NCBI GenBank assembly: GCA_029259775.1
Contig: JAJDEN010000015.1
Coordinates: 1 to 64,000 of the forward strand
Direction: 5' to 3'
Source: Planctomycetota bacterium
Lineage (GTDB): Bacteria; Planctomycetota; PLA2; JAEUHO01
Length of the DNA: 64,000 nucleotides
The notes beneath the pieces were generated by a model that was not told the origin of the DNA, did no database searches, and was given only the letters and a program-made list of their open reading frames with translations. Position 1 is the first letter of the stretch; every line of letters starts with the position of its first letter. Positions 35,376-44,658 of this stretch are shown here, one piece after another. A program made the translations under genes and the position numbers.

Positions 35376-37853
35376 TCAAGCGCGGCGGACGGGCGCGTCG
35401 AGCGTCTCGCGCACGCGCTGGACCAGGGTGGCCGGAGAGTAGGGCTTCTGGAGCAGCTCGACGCCCTCGACGAGGGACCCGCGTTCGAGCAGCGCACTGT
35501 TGGTGTAGCCCGAGCTGAAGAGAACGCGCAGGTCGGGATTGCGGGCGGTCATGACCGCGGCGAGCTGCACGCCTCCCATCTCGGGCATGACGACGTCGGT
35601 GAAGAGGAGGTCGATGGGGCCGCCGAACGTCTCGACCACCTCGAGGGCGTGCCGGCCATTCTCGGCGTAGATCACCTTGTAGCCGTGGGACCGCAACGTG
35701 CTCCGCACGATGGCCGCGACGGAGGTGTCGTCTTCCACCACGAGCACGACTTCATCGCCCTCCGTTGCCGCGTGCAGCGTGGCCGGGCTCCGGGCCTCAT
35801 CGGGCGCGGCGTCGATGGTGGGGAGGAAGACGCGGAAGGAGGCACCCTCGCCGACGGCGCTCTCGACCCTGATCGTGCCCCCGGTCTGGCGCACGATGCC
35901 GTACACCGTGGCCAGCCCAAGCCCGGTCCCCTTGCCCATCGCCTTCGTCGTGAAGAAGGGCTCGAAGATGCGATCCAGCGTCGGCTCGTCCATGCCCATG
36001 CCGGTGTCGGTCACGGTCAGTACGGCGTACGGGCGCGTCTCGAGCCCATCCAAGCGCGGGTCGTGATCGCTCGTGGGGATCAGGGGCTCGATGCCGATGC
36101 GCAGTCGTCCGCCGGCCGCCATCGCGTCGCGCGCGTTGGTCGCCAGGTTCATGACGACCTGCTCCATCTGCCCCGGGTCCGCCATGATCACGGTGGCGGT
36201 ATCGGGCTGCTCGACGGCAAGCTCGATGTCCTCGCCGATGACGCGTTGGAGAAGATCGCCCAGGTCGCGCAGCACGATGCCCAGATCGAGGGCGCGCGGC
36301 CGCAGCACCTGCTTGCGACTGAAGGCGAGCAGTTGGGTGGTGAGCGCCTTGGCGCGATCCCCGGCCTTGCGAATCTCGTGGACGTGACGGCAGAGCTCCG
36401 TGTCATCGCCGCGGCGCATGAGCAGGAGATCGCTGTGGCCAATGATGGCGATGAGCAGGTTGTTGAAGTCGTGTGCGATGCCGCCGGCGAGCATGCCGAC
36501 CGCTTCCATCTTCTGGACCTGTCGCAACTGCTCCTCGATCTCGGCCTCGCGGGTCACGTCGCGCTGCACCGCGACGTGGTTCACGATGGCGCCGTTCCGG
36601 TCGTGGACGGGCGAGACGGTGGTGTCCATGAGGACGGCGGTCCCATCCCGGCGGCGGACCAAGACGCGCCCGCTCCACACCTCACCACGGTGGACCGTGT
36701 CCGCGATGGCGCGGTAGATGTCCGGATCCTGGCGCTCGTGGTGGAGGAAGCGGCGATCCTTGCCCACGACCTGCGCGTGATGGTGCCCCGTCGCGCTCTC
36801 GAACGCCGGGTTGACGAACTGGATCACACCGTCGTCATCCATGATCATGACCGCATCGGCGACCTGCTCGATCGCCGTGGACAGTCGCAATTGCTCTTCC
36901 TCGGCGGCTCGGCGATCCGTGATGTCCTGGATCATGCCGACGATGCGCTCGGGGTGGCCCTCGGCGTCGAGGGAGAGCTGCGACTCGCAGTGGATCAGGC
37001 GCTCGCCATCCTGCCGCCGCACGCGGAACTCGATCGGGTAGCCGCGCTTGTTGCGCAGCGAGCGAGCGATCTTCTGCTCGGCCCGAGGGATGTCCTCGGG
37101 GTGGAATGCGCGGAGATTGGCCTCCATCGTCCCCTCGAAGGTCGCCGGATCGATGCCGTAGATGCGATAGGCGTTCTCGGAGAGCGTGACGGCGTCGCGT
37201 GCAATGTCCCACGTCCAGAGGCCGATGTCTGCCGCCTCCTGGGCCTGATCGAGATGGGTCCGGCTCTCGATCAGATCACGCCGCGACCGCTTGAGGTCGA
37301 GTGCGCTGACGACCATGCCCCCGACCGAGCGGAGGAGCTCCACGTCCCGCTCGGACCAGCGGTGTTCACGCCGTACAGCGTCGAAGCCCAGGAACCCAAC
37401 GAGCTCACCGGCGGACTCGAGCGGTACACAGATCAGCGAGCGGATGCCTTCCCGTTCCCACTCGACGCGCTCGGGGGCGGCCGCCGGCGGGAGGTCGCGT
37501 ACACGCGGCACGTGGACGACCTCACCACGGCGCATCTGCGCCATGAACCACGGGTGGCTGTCGGCCGGGATGCCCTGGAGGTTGTGCAACTCGGGCTCGA
37601 TGCCCGGCGCGCACCACTCATGCGTGTTGCTGATGCCGGTTGCGGCGTCGACGCGAAAGGCATAGCTGCGATCGACACCCGAGAACTCGCCGACGGCCCG
37701 CAGCGCTTCCTCGATCCCCGTGTCGAACTGCTCGGGGGAGAGCGACATGAAGCGCGAGGCGATGCGCGCTACCAGTTGCGCACGGTTGGTGGCGTCCCGC
37801 GACGCCTCCACCAGGGTCCCCTCGGGCGCGGCTTCTTCCTGCGATCGCTCCAC
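35376..37853 (-). CDS. Cytoplasmic hybrid sensor histidine kinase (GAF-PAS-PAS-HisKA-HATPase-REC)
   Basis: 825 aa. Domain order: GAF (about 25-185), PAS (about 205-315, WDIARDAVTLSENAYRIYGID), PAS with PAC (about 325-435), HisKA with the phospho-accepting H461 in GGIAHDFNNLL, HATPase with NLATNARDAM (N box), DTGMGM (G1) and GTGLGL (G2), and a C-terminal receiver with D753 in LFTDVVMPEMGG. No membrane segment is seen, so input is likely cytoplasmic. The terminal receiver suggests a phosphorelay to an unlinked histidine phosphotransferase. No dedicated response regulator is adjacent. It is divergent from the saccharopine-dehydrogenase-like gene. Confidence 0.9.
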   Translation of the reverse strand: MERSQEEAAPEGTLVEASRDATNRAQLVARIASRFMSLSPEQFDTGIEEALRAVGEFSGVDRSYAFRVDAATGISNTHEWCAPGIEPELHNLQGIPADSHPWFMAQMRRGEVVHVPRVRDLPPAAAPERVEWEREGIRSLICVPLESAGELVGFLGFDAVRREHRWSERDVELLRSVGGMVVSALDLKRSRRDLIESRTHLDQAQEAADIGLWTWDIARDAVTLSENAYRIYGIDPATFEGTMEANLRAFHPEDIPRAEQKIARSLRNKRGYPIEFRVRRQDGERLIHCESQLSLDAEGHPERIVGMIQDITDRRAAEEEQLRLSTAIEQVADAVMIMDDDGVIQFVNPAFESATGHHHAQVVGKDRRFLHHERQDPDIYRAIADTVHRGEVWSGRVLVRRRDGTAVLMDTTVSPVHDRNGAIVNHVAVQRDVTREAEIEEQLRQVQKMEAVGMLAGGIAHDFNNLLIAIIGHSDLLLMRRGDDTELCRHVHEIRKAGDRAKALTTQLLAFSRKQVLRPRALDLGIVLRDLGDLLQRVIGEDIELAVEQPDTATVIMADPGQMEQVVMNLATNARDAMAAGGRLRIGIEPLIPTSDHDPRLDGLETRPYAVLTVTDTGMGMDEPTLDRIFEPFFTTKAMGKGTGLGLATVYGIVRQTGGTIRVESAVGEGASFRVFLPTIDAAPDEARSPATLHAATEGDEVVLVVEDDTSVAAIVRSTLRSHGYKVIYAENGRHALEVVETFGGPIDLLFTDVVMPEMGGVQLAAVMTARNPDLRVLFSSGYTNSALLERGSLVEGVELLQKPYSPATLVQRVRETLDAPVRRA

Positions 37854-37982
37854 GCGGCCGAGGATACCCCCCGGGCTATCGTGCCGGGAAGCGGCCTACC
37901 CGGGAGATGTTCAGATGAACCGGGGACTTCCTTAGGCTTGCCCTCAGGAATCGTCGCCGGGCGACGGGCTCAGGACGACGAC

Positions 37983-38045
37983 ATGACCGCTGACCTCGCC
38001 GACCCCATCCACAGCGCCCTGGTGGCACGCCCGGAGGCTGCATGA
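37983..38045 (+). CDS. Candidate 20-aa leader peptide
   Basis: ATG 37983 (AGGA 9 bp upstream) encodes MTADLADPIHSALVARPEAA and stops at TGA 38043-38045, overlapping the next start as ATGA. Third positions are almost all G or C as in real genes here. It may couple translation to the downstream gene, or be a chance frame. Confidence 0.3.
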   Translation: MTADLADPIHSALVARPEAA

Positions 38046-39172
38046 TCCACGCCGTCGTCCTCGGAGCCGGCATCGTCGGATCCGTCATCGCGACCGACCT
38101 GGCCGACGAAGGCTGGGACGTATCCGTCTTCGACGCGTCCGAGGCCGCCCTCGAGATCGCCATGAAGCGGGCTGAGGGCCGCATTCGTACGAAGCGTCGC
38201 GACCTCGCCGACCCCGCCCAGGTCGCTGCGGCCGTGGCCGATGCGGACATCGTGCTGGGGGCCCTGCCCGGCTTCCTGGGCCTGTCGACCCTGCGCGCTG
38301 TGATCGAAGCCGGCAAGAACTGCTGCGACATCAGCTTCATGCCGGAGGACGCGCGCCAGCTCGACGCGCTCGCGCGCGAGCACGGCGTGACGGCCGTGGT
38401 CGACATCGGTGTCGCGCCCGGGCTCAGCAATCTGCTCTGCGGGCACGCCGTAGCCGAGCTCGAGCGCTGCGACCGCCTCACGATTCTCGTGGGCGGCCTG
38501 CCGCGTGAGCCCCGGCCGCCGTTCGAGTACAAGGCGGCGTTCTCGCCGATCGACGTGATCGAAGAATACGTGCGGCCGGCGCGCTACGTGACGGGCAGCG
38601 AGATCGTGAGCGTCGAAGCCCTCACGGAGATCGAGCCGGTGGATCTGCCCGGCGTCCCGACGCTCGAGGCGTTCCTCACCGACGGTCTCCGGAGCCTGGC
38701 CGACACGCTCGCGGTACCCGAGATGAAGGAGAAGACCCTGCGCTACCCGGGCCACGCGCGCCTCATGCACGCCTTCCGCGAGGCGGGCTTGTTCTCGCGC
38801 GAGCCCGTCGATGTGGGCGGGCAGCGCGTGCGTCCGATCGATCTCACGACCCGCGTGCTCTTCCCCGCCTGGACCTACGAAGAGGGTGAGGAGGATCTCA
38901 CCGTCATGCGCATCCAGGCCGAGGGCCAGCGCGGGGGCGCTCCCGTCACGTTGACGTGGGATCTGCTCGATCACTACGACACGGTGCGCGGCTTCTCGAG
39001 CATGGCGCGCACGACAGCCTTTCCCTGCACCCTCATGGCGCGCGAACTCGCCGGTGGTCGTCCCATGCGCAAGGGCGTGATCCCGCCGGAGGAGTTCGGC
39101 GCCGACACGGCCTTGTTGGACGCCATCCTTGCGGGGCTTGAAGCGCGGGGCGTGGAGGTCGTGGCTTCCTGA
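38042..39172 (+). CDS. Saccharopine dehydrogenase / lysine 6-dehydrogenase family oxidoreductase
   Basis: 376 aa, with GGAGG 5 bp before ATG 38042. The N-terminal Rossmann fold carries VLGAGIVGSVIATDLA (GxGxxG). The central segments VVDIGVAPGLSNLL and GGLPREP match saccharopine-dehydrogenase-like proteins, including lysine 6-dehydrogenases and carboxynorspermidine-type enzymes. The exact substrate cannot be read from the sequence. It is cytoplasmic, and no lysine pathway genes are nearby. Confidence 0.8.
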   Translation: MIHAVVLGAGIVGSVIATDLADEGWDVSVFDASEAALEIAMKRAEGRIRTKRRDLADPAQVAAAVADADIVLGALPGFLGLSTLRAVIEAGKNCCDISFMPEDARQLDALAREHGVTAVVDIGVAPGLSNLLCGHAVAELERCDRLTILVGGLPREPRPPFEYKAAFSPIDVIEEYVRPARYVTGSEIVSVEALTEIEPVDLPGVPTLEAFLTDGLRSLADTLAVPEMKEKTLRYPGHARLMHAFREAGLFSREPVDVGGQRVRPIDLTTRVLFPAWTYEEGEEDLTVMRIQAEGQRGGAPVTLTWDLLDHYDTVRGFSSMARTTAFPCTLMARELAGGRPMRKGVIPPEEFGADTALLDAILAGLEARGVEVVAS

Positions 39173-39232
39173 CACGCCCTTCCTGAGGCGCGTGCGTCCT
39201 GACGTCATGAGCCCTTCGCACGCGGCGCGGGG

Positions 39233-39781
39233 CTACACGTCATCCCAGGCCGCGGGGTAGCGGGCGACGCCGCGTGTCTCGCGCAGGGCCCCGGGCAACA
39301 GCTCGATGACCTGATAGGCCTCGCTCCAGCCGGCGTGCGGCGGCTCGATCCGCGCCGCCGCCGCGGGCTCGAAGCCCAGGCTGCCGTAGTAGGCCGGGTC
39401 GCCGAGCACGAGCACGATCGCTAGCCCGCGATCGCGGCAAGCCGCCAGACCCGCCTCGACGAGCGTCCGGCCGATGCCCTGCCGCTGCCGATCGGGCATC
39501 ACGCCGAGCGGACCGAGCGCCATGGCGGGGCAGGGTGCGTCGCCGTGTACGATCGCCATGGGGCTGAAGAGCACGTGGCCTACGATCAGGTCGCCGCCGG
39601 CTTGCTCGACGGCGACGAGCGAGAGATCCGGGTCGTAGCCACGCTCCCGGCGCAGCGTGCGTACCAGGTCCGCCGCATTGGACCCGCTGAATGCACGCCG
39701 CAGGACGAGATCGATGCCGTCCTCGTCGCCCGGCTGCTCGGGTCGGATCTGCCAGGGCCGTAGCGCGTCCATGAGCGCCAT
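39233..39781 (-). CDS. GNAT-family N-acetyltransferase
   Basis: 182 aa from ATG 39781 (ATG 39772 is the other choice). The acetyl-CoA binding segment LGVMPDRQRQGIGRTLVEAGL (shown here around residues 90-110) contains the R/QxxGxG/A signature, and the strand GDPAYYGSLGFEPA is typical of YhbS-like acetyltransferases. The acceptor substrate is unknown. It is divergent from the HEAT-repeat gene with 92 bp between. Confidence 0.8.
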   Translation of the reverse strand: MALMDALRPWQIRPEQPGDEDGIDLVLRRAFSGSNAADLVRTLRRERGYDPDLSLVAVEQAGGDLIVGHVLFSPMAIVHGDAPCPAMALGPLGVMPDRQRQGIGRTLVEAGLAACRDRGLAIVLVLGDPAYYGSLGFEPAAAARIEPPHAGWSEAYQVIELLPGALRETRGVARYPAAWDDV

Positions 39782-39873
39782 CTTGCCCCGGACCAGCCCC
39801 AGCCGTCGCCCGCGGAACCGGGCCCTGGGGACCGGGTTGGCGTGCGGGACGATGGGTACCGGCCCCCGGTAGG

Positions 39874-41634
39874 ATGGACGCCTTGGAGCCTTCGCGCACC
39901 ACACACCGCCCCCCGCACGTCGGCCGCTCGGCGGCTCGCTACGTGGTCGCCGGCCTGCTCGCGCTGGTGCTGCAGCTGCCTGCCCGTGCCGACGAGGAGC
40001 CCGCGCTGGCTCCGGAGGCCCGCGCGGAGCGAGGCATGCGCTCCCACATCGCGGCTGAGCGTGCCGAGGCCGTGCGCACCGCAGCGAGGCACGGCGGCTC
40101 GGCCCGAACGTGGGCCCGCGCGTGGGTCACGTCGTCGCATGCGTCGGTCCGCGCCGGCGGCTGGGGTGTGCTGGGCCACGTCGGTACGACACGCGACCTG
40201 CGCGCGGCGCTCGAGGCCCTAGGCGATCCCCAGCCCACGGTGTGCCGGGAAGCGGCCGAAGCCGTCGTGCGCATGGCCGCCCGCCTGCCGCTGGACGCGG
40301 AGCCGTGGGTTCCGGTCAACGCGCTCGACCGCGTGCAGACACGCGCGCTCGCGTTCGTCCTCGCTGCCCGCTTGGGGGAGGCGCCGACGGGTACGGTGGC
40401 TCCGATCATCGAACGACTGGGCGAGGGCGTCGTGCCCTGCCTCGAGCACGTGCTGCGTCATCCACGATTCGACGACGGCGTGCGCAGGTCCGCGATCGTC
40501 GCGCTCGCTCACGTCGGCGGTCGGCAGGCCCGCCGCGCGCTCTCCGGACTCGTGCCGTTGCTGGAGCAAGCCAACTCGACGCGCCTGTGGGAAGCCTGGT
40601 GGCAGGCCCTGATCGAAGCGGGGCCGGGTCGTGGACTCGAGGAAGCGCATGCCCTGGTCGTCGAGTTTGCGAAGAGTGCCCGCGACAACCGCTGGCCGAA
40701 CCGGCCGCCCGGCTTGCGCTGGCGGAACCAGGTCTACTTCTACCGCTTCGTTGCCATGGCGCCGCCGGCGGAGGGCATCTACGCGGTGCGGGAGTACATC
40801 GATCACCTGCTCGAGGAGCACGCCGGCGAGGGCCGCTTCCGCTTGTTCCCGTCGATGGTTGGCGAGATCGTGCGTACGCACCTGATCGTGGCCGAGCCGA
40901 ACGACGATCGTCTCCGCTGGGACGTTCTGGCGGCGCGGCCGCCGCCGCGCAACCGGTGGCGGCAGCGTGCGGAGGAACTGGGCGAGGTGCTCGTCCATCT
41001 CGAGCCCTACCGCGAACGCGAGGGGGTGCAGAAGGGCCTCGTCGAGTTGCTGCGCCACAAGGACCTGCCCAAGACCGTCAGGGCGTGGGCGGCGTACTTG
41101 GAGGGCAAGACGTCGAAGGCCGGGCTGCGCATGATGGCGGAAGCGCTCATCGACGCGGATGGCGCTGCGGCCACCCTCGCGCAACGGCGCTCCGGAGGCC
41201 GCTTGCTCGATCGACTCGGCACGCCCGGCGTGGACCGGATCCGCCTGACGCTGAAGGACATCGATGGTTGGATGCGCGCGCTGGCGCTCGGCTGGGCGGC
41301 CAAGGCCGGGGCCGAGGGCAGCCTGCCGTCAGCTGAGTTGAGCGGGATGTTGGCACGGGGCCTGGAGGACGAGGACAGGTCCGTCTTCCTGGTTGCGGCC
41401 GAACTCCTCCACGGCCGCCTCGGCCCCACGGCGCGCCAAAGGATCCTCAGGCTGGCCCAGGCCGGTCGCCGCACCCTCCGTGTGCGCGCCTGGCGGGTCA
41501 TCGGTGCGACCCTCAATGTCGGCGCCTCGCCCGCAGAGGACGTGTTCACGCCGCCTCGGGGCCATGCCGCCCTCGACGAGCGGCTGCGGTCCGCGGCGGT
41601 GGTCCAGCGTCTGTGGGCGGCGGAGAAGCGCTGA
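39874..41634 (+). CDS. Secreted HEAT-repeat-like protein
   Basis: 586 aa. The N-terminus has a signal peptide after a basic stretch (YVVAGLLALVLQLPARADE). The mature part is almost all alpha-helical with HEAT/armadillo-like pairs (DLRAALEALGDPQPTVCREAAEAVVRM is the clearest, around residues 108-135; another near GVRRSAIVALAHVG). No enzyme motif is seen. It is likely a periplasmic scaffold. A GC-rich hairpin (CCCCCC...GGGGG, 41688-41705) follows and may terminate it. Confidence 0.65.
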   Translation: MDALEPSRTTHRPPHVGRSAARYVVAGLLALVLQLPARADEEPALAPEARAERGMRSHIAAERAEAVRTAARHGGSARTWARAWVTSSHASVRAGGWGVLGHVGTTRDLRAALEALGDPQPTVCREAAEAVVRMAARLPLDAEPWVPVNALDRVQTRALAFVLAARLGEAPTGTVAPIIERLGEGVVPCLEHVLRHPRFDDGVRRSAIVALAHVGGRQARRALSGLVPLLEQANSTRLWEAWWQALIEAGPGRGLEEAHALVVEFAKSARDNRWPNRPPGLRWRNQVYFYRFVAMAPPAEGIYAVREYIDHLLEEHAGEGRFRLFPSMVGEIVRTHLIVAEPNDDRLRWDVLAARPPPRNRWRQRAEELGEVLVHLEPYREREGVQKGLVELLRHKDLPKTVRAWAAYLEGKTSKAGLRMMAEALIDADGAAATLAQRRSGGRLLDRLGTPGVDRIRLTLKDIDGWMRALALGWAAKAGAEGSLPSAELSGMLARGLEDEDRSVFLVAAELLHGRLGPTARQRILRLAQAGRRTLRVRAWRVIGATLNVGASPAEDVFTPPRGHAALDERLRSAAVVQRLWAAEKR

Positions 41635-41687
41635 ACGACCTGGAGGGGAAACGAATCCCCCGCGCGGGCTGTCCCTAAGGACTTGCA

Positions 41688-41705
41688 CCCCCCGACGCCT
41701 GGGGG
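41688..41705 (+). terminator. Short GC hairpin after the HEAT-repeat gene
   Basis: CCCCCC-GACGCCT-GGGGG, 54 bp after the stop and 41 bp before the next start. There is no T-tract, so it may be a terminator or a leader structure for the 71-aa gene. Confidence 0.3.
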
Positions 41706-41746
41706 AGAATCTGCGGCTCCCCATCTCGGGGCTCGTTGGAGCAAGC

Positions 41747-41962
41747 ATGTCTGGCAGTGGCGGTTACAAGCATCGCAAGCGGCGCGTCGATCGCCAGCAG
41801 ACCCGTCGTATCCAGAAGGCGAAGGCGAGCATCGCGCGCGTTCGCAACGAGTTCGAGTCGAAGGGCCAGGCCTGGGATCCGGAGAACAACCCGGCCCAGA
41901 TGTCGAAGCTCAACCACGACGGCCGGCGCTTCGTGGCTCGGAACAAGTACAGCAACGTCTAG
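41747..41962 (+). CDS. 71-aa basic protein of unknown function
   Basis: ATG 41747, with GGAG 7 bp upstream. The product starts MSGSGGYKHRKRRVDRQQTR and ends RRFVARNKYSNV. It has a high Lys/Arg/Gln content, one predicted helix (TRRIQKAKASIARVRNEFES) and a conserved-looking tail around WDPENNP. It has no signal peptide and no Cys. The composition suggests nucleic acid or ribosome binding, but I recognise no family. The clean ribosome-binding site and codon use support a real gene. Confidence 0.6.
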   Translation: MSGSGGYKHRKRRVDRQQTRRIQKAKASIARVRNEFESKGQAWDPENNPAQMSKLNHDGRRFVARNKYSNV

Positions 41963-42050
41963 CGTTGCCCGGAGGCGCGGTTGGCCCGCCTTCATGAGGC
42001 GTTCGCGCCTCTCTCAAGCATGGGGACCTGGCCCCCGATCCACGGGCCTG

Positions 42051-42221
42051 ATGACCCCGCACGTGCTTCGACCCGTCGATCCCGACCTCACGGCCCTCCG
42101 GGCCGAGATCGAGGCGGCGGCACGTCGTCTCCGCCGCGTAAGTCGCTCGCTGGGCACACCGGTCCTCCGGCATCCCCCGCTGCGACTTGTCCTGGGCGGC
42201 CTGTGGCGGCCGCACCGCTGA
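42051..42221 (+). CDS. Candidate 56-aa basic helical protein
   Basis: ATG 42051 to TGA 42219-42221. The frame predicts a helix (DLTALRAEIEAAARRLRRVS) followed by a basic, Leu-rich tail (LRHPPLRLVLGGLW). It stops 14 bp before the next gene. There is no strong Shine-Dalgarno. Third-position GC is high. Real coding status is uncertain. Confidence 0.35.
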   Translation: MTPHVLRPVDPDLTALRAEIEAAARRLRRVSRSLGTPVLRHPPLRLVLGGLWRPHR

Positions 42222-42235
42222 CGTAGGCTGGGCGG

Positions 42236-42730
42236 ATGCGTCTCGTCCTCCTGCTTGCGTCGATCCTGCTCCTGCCTTGCTGCGGACGGGACGTGACCGT
42301 CGCGGACGCCGTCCCGGACGCCGTCCCGGACGCAGTCCCGGACGCCGAGATCAACGCCGCCTTCGCGAGCACCGACAAGACCCGCATCGACGCGATGATC
42401 GAGCGCCTCCGGCCGCGGGCGCCGATCTACGCGCAGCTGCTGATCGCCAACCTGTCGCATGCGGATCGTTGGGTGCGCGAGTGTTCGGCCCACGCCATGG
42501 GGGATCTTGCCTACGGACACGAAGCGGCCGTCGACGCGTTGATCAAGGCCTTTGACGACGAGGACGACTACGTACGTTGGAAGGCCGTCCGCGCCCTGGG
42601 CTTGATCGGCCCCGCGGCGAAGAAGGCGCTGCCCTTGCTCGAGGTCGCCGCGAACGCCGGCGATAGGGACGAGGTCGAGGTGGTCCGCGCCGCAGCGCAG
42701 GTCGCCGTCCGCAAGATCAAGGGCGAGTGA
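42236..42730 (+). CDS. HEAT-repeat lipoprotein
   Basis: 164 aa. Signal peptide with lipobox LLPCC (RLVLLLASILLLPCCG). A short in-frame tandem repeat (AVPD units) links the anchor to two or three HEAT-type helical pairs (WVRECSAHAMGDLAYG, YVRWKAVRALGLIGPAAKKALPLL). It resembles PBS-lyase HEAT-like proteins. It is the third HEAT-type extracytoplasmic protein in the window, with 39874 and 59161. Confidence 0.75.
   Translation: MRLVLLLASILLLPCCGRDVTVADAVPDAVPDAVPDAEINAAFASTDKTRIDAMIERLRPRAPIYAQLLIANLSHADRWVRECSAHAMGDLAYGHEAAVDALIKAFDDEDDYVRWKAVRALGLIGPAAKKALPLLEVAANAGDRDEVEVVRAAAQVAVRKIKGE
42305..42346. repeat. 12-bp tandem repeat inside the HEAT lipoprotein gene
   Basis: GACGCCGTCCCG repeats three and a half times (42305-42346) with one substitution. 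It keeps frame and encodes AVPD linker units right after the lipid anchor. Confidence 0.85.
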
Positions 42731-43012
42731 CGCTTCGCCCGATCGGGCGTCGTCAGCACCCGCGTAGGGGCGGCCCTGGCGAAGGCGAAGCCTGAGCGGG
42801 TGGCCGCCCACACCAGCCTTCGGTCGGCCCTGGGCCATGGCGTGACGCGACCGGCTGCATTCCTTCGGCCGGGCGCGTTGCCCGCGTGTGCGCGTGAGAG
42901 GTGGTGCGAGGTCGTGCGAGTGTGTCTCGTGCGAGTGCGCGTGCGTCAGGGGGAGTGGGAGTTGGGGTGGGAGTTGGAGTGGGTTGCCCGCGGGGCACCC
43001 TCGCCCAGGCGA

Positions 43013-44572
43013 CTACGTCGCCTTGGCAGGTTCCTGGGCACCGAAGCACCCATGCACCTGGCCCTTGAACCCCTGCACCGCGCAGCGCTGCATGTAGAAG
43101 AGGATGCCGCGCACGCCACCCAACTCCTCGCCACCGCCCGCGCGGCCGGGGCCGCCATGCACCATCGACGGCAGCACCATGCCGGGGGGCAGGCTCTGCT
43201 CGGCCATGCGGTCGCTGCCGACCCAAAGACGGCCGTGCCAAGGCGCCATCGCGAGAACGGCCTCCTCCACCCAGGGCGTGTCGTTGGCGTAGAGGCTGCC
43301 CACGAGGCTGCCCTCGCCGCGCGCCACGATCGCCGCGGCATCGGCCGCCGTGCCCGAGTAGGGCAGCAACGTCGCGACCGGGCCGAAGACCTCCTCGCGG
43401 TGGAAGACGTCCTCGTCGGCGCTGTTGGCCTCGAGCAGGGTGGGGGCCACGAAGTAGCCCGACTCGTGCACGGGGTCGAAGCCGCCGCACAGGATGCTGC
43501 CCGAGCCGGCCAGGCGCTCGATGCCGGCACGCACATCGCGCAGCTGCGCGGCGCTCGCCAGCGGGCCCATCGTCGTCGCGCGGTCCGTGGGATCGCCCGT
43601 CACGATGTCAGCGAGCATGGCCGTCAGCTCGTCCTTCACCTCGGCCAGGCGGTCCTGGGGAACGAGCACCCGGCGCACGGCCGTGCACTTCTGGCCCGTC
43701 TTCTGCTGCATGTCGAGGAGGACATTGCGCAGGAAGAGACGCCAGGTCTCGGAGCCCGGCTCAACGTCGGGGCCCAGGACCGCGGCGTTGAGCGAGTCGG
43801 CCTCGATGTTCATGCCGACGCTGTTGGTGATGAGGTTCGTGTTCGAGCGCAGCTTGTTGGCCGTCCAGGCGGAGCCGGTGAACGCCATGACGTCCTGCGG
43901 GCCCATCTTGTCGAGGAGATCGCCCGTCGATCCAGCGATGAACTGCCAGGCACCCTCGGGCAGTAGACCGCTCTCGACCACGATCTGGGCGATGCGCCAT
44001 GCGACCAGCGCCGTCGCGCTGCCGGGCTTCTCGATGACCGGTACGCCCGCCAGCAATGCGCACGCCGCCTTCTCGAGCATGTTCCAGGCCGGGAAGTTGA
44101 AGGCGTTGATGTGGACCGCGGCGCCGTGGCGCGGGACGTGGATGTGTTGGCCCCAGAAACGCGCCGTGCGGCCGAGCTGGATGCCGTCGCCGTCCGAGAG
44201 AAAGTTGCGCGGACCGCACTCCTTGGCGAAGTAGGCGTAGGAGGCCAGCGTGCCCGTCGCGCCGTCGATGTCGAACTTGCCGTCCTTGCGCGTCGTGCCG
44301 GCGTTGGCGGCGGAGAGATCGAGCAGCTCTTCGCGGTGCTCGTGGATGGCGCCGGAGAGCGCCTTCAGCATCGCGCCGCGCTCGGGGAAGTTCATCGCGC
44401 GCAGCGCCGGCCCGCCGACATCGCGGGCATGGGCCAGGACGCCGCCGAAGTCGATGCCGTCGCTGTTGAAGCCCGCCAGCACCTCCTCGGTCGTGGCGTT
44501 GTGGAGCATGCGCGGCTCGCCCGTTCCGGCGTGCCAGGCGCCCTGGACGTAGCTCGTGAGCGTGATGGTCAT
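43013..44572 (-). CDS. paaZ: PaaZ-type aldehyde dehydrogenase (ALDH domain only)
   Basis: 519 aa. It matches the N-terminal dehydrogenase half of PaaZ/BoxD-like enzymes: HINAFNFPAWNMLEKAACAL, FTGSAWTANKLR, catalytic C296 in GQKCTAVRR, general base E257 in NIEADS, and the characteristic end GGPGRAGGGEELGGVRG. PaaZ oxidises an open-chain CoA-bound semialdehyde in phenylacetate degradation; BoxD does the same in aerobic benzoate degradation. The C-terminal MaoC-like hydratase of full PaaZ (about 160 aa) is absent, and no other paa or box gene is nearby. The exact pathway is therefore open. Confidence 0.75.
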   Translation of the reverse strand: MTITLTSYVQGAWHAGTGEPRMLHNATTEEVLAGFNSDGIDFGGVLAHARDVGGPALRAMNFPERGAMLKALSGAIHEHREELLDLSAANAGTTRKDGKFDIDGATGTLASYAYFAKECGPRNFLSDGDGIQLGRTARFWGQHIHVPRHGAAVHINAFNFPAWNMLEKAACALLAGVPVIEKPGSATALVAWRIAQIVVESGLLPEGAWQFIAGSTGDLLDKMGPQDVMAFTGSAWTANKLRSNTNLITNSVGMNIEADSLNAAVLGPDVEPGSETWRLFLRNVLLDMQQKTGQKCTAVRRVLVPQDRLAEVKDELTAMLADIVTGDPTDRATTMGPLASAAQLRDVRAGIERLAGSGSILCGGFDPVHESGYFVAPTLLEANSADEDVFHREEVFGPVATLLPYSGTAADAAAIVARGEGSLVGSLYANDTPWVEEAVLAMAPWHGRLWVGSDRMAEQSLPPGMVLPSMVHGGPGRAGGGEELGGVRGILFYMQRCAVQGFKGQVHGCFGAQEPAKAT

Positions 44573-44658
44573 CGGCTTCCTTCCCGTTGCTGCAGGGCCG
44601 GAGATCGTACCCGCCTCCGCCGCGCGGGCGAGGGGATGGGGAGGAGTAGACTGAGCCG

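Noticed and set aside
35334-38045. 903-codon frame antisense to the hybrid histidine kinase
   Set aside because: The kinase has every expected motif. Only the last 20 codons (37983-38045), which lie outside the kinase, were kept as a weak leader-peptide candidate.
42890-42985. GT-rich repetitive stretch as a CRISPR or small gene
   Set aside because: Units are short and irregular (GTGCGAG, GGGAGTTGG) with no spacer structure and no start/ribosome-binding site.
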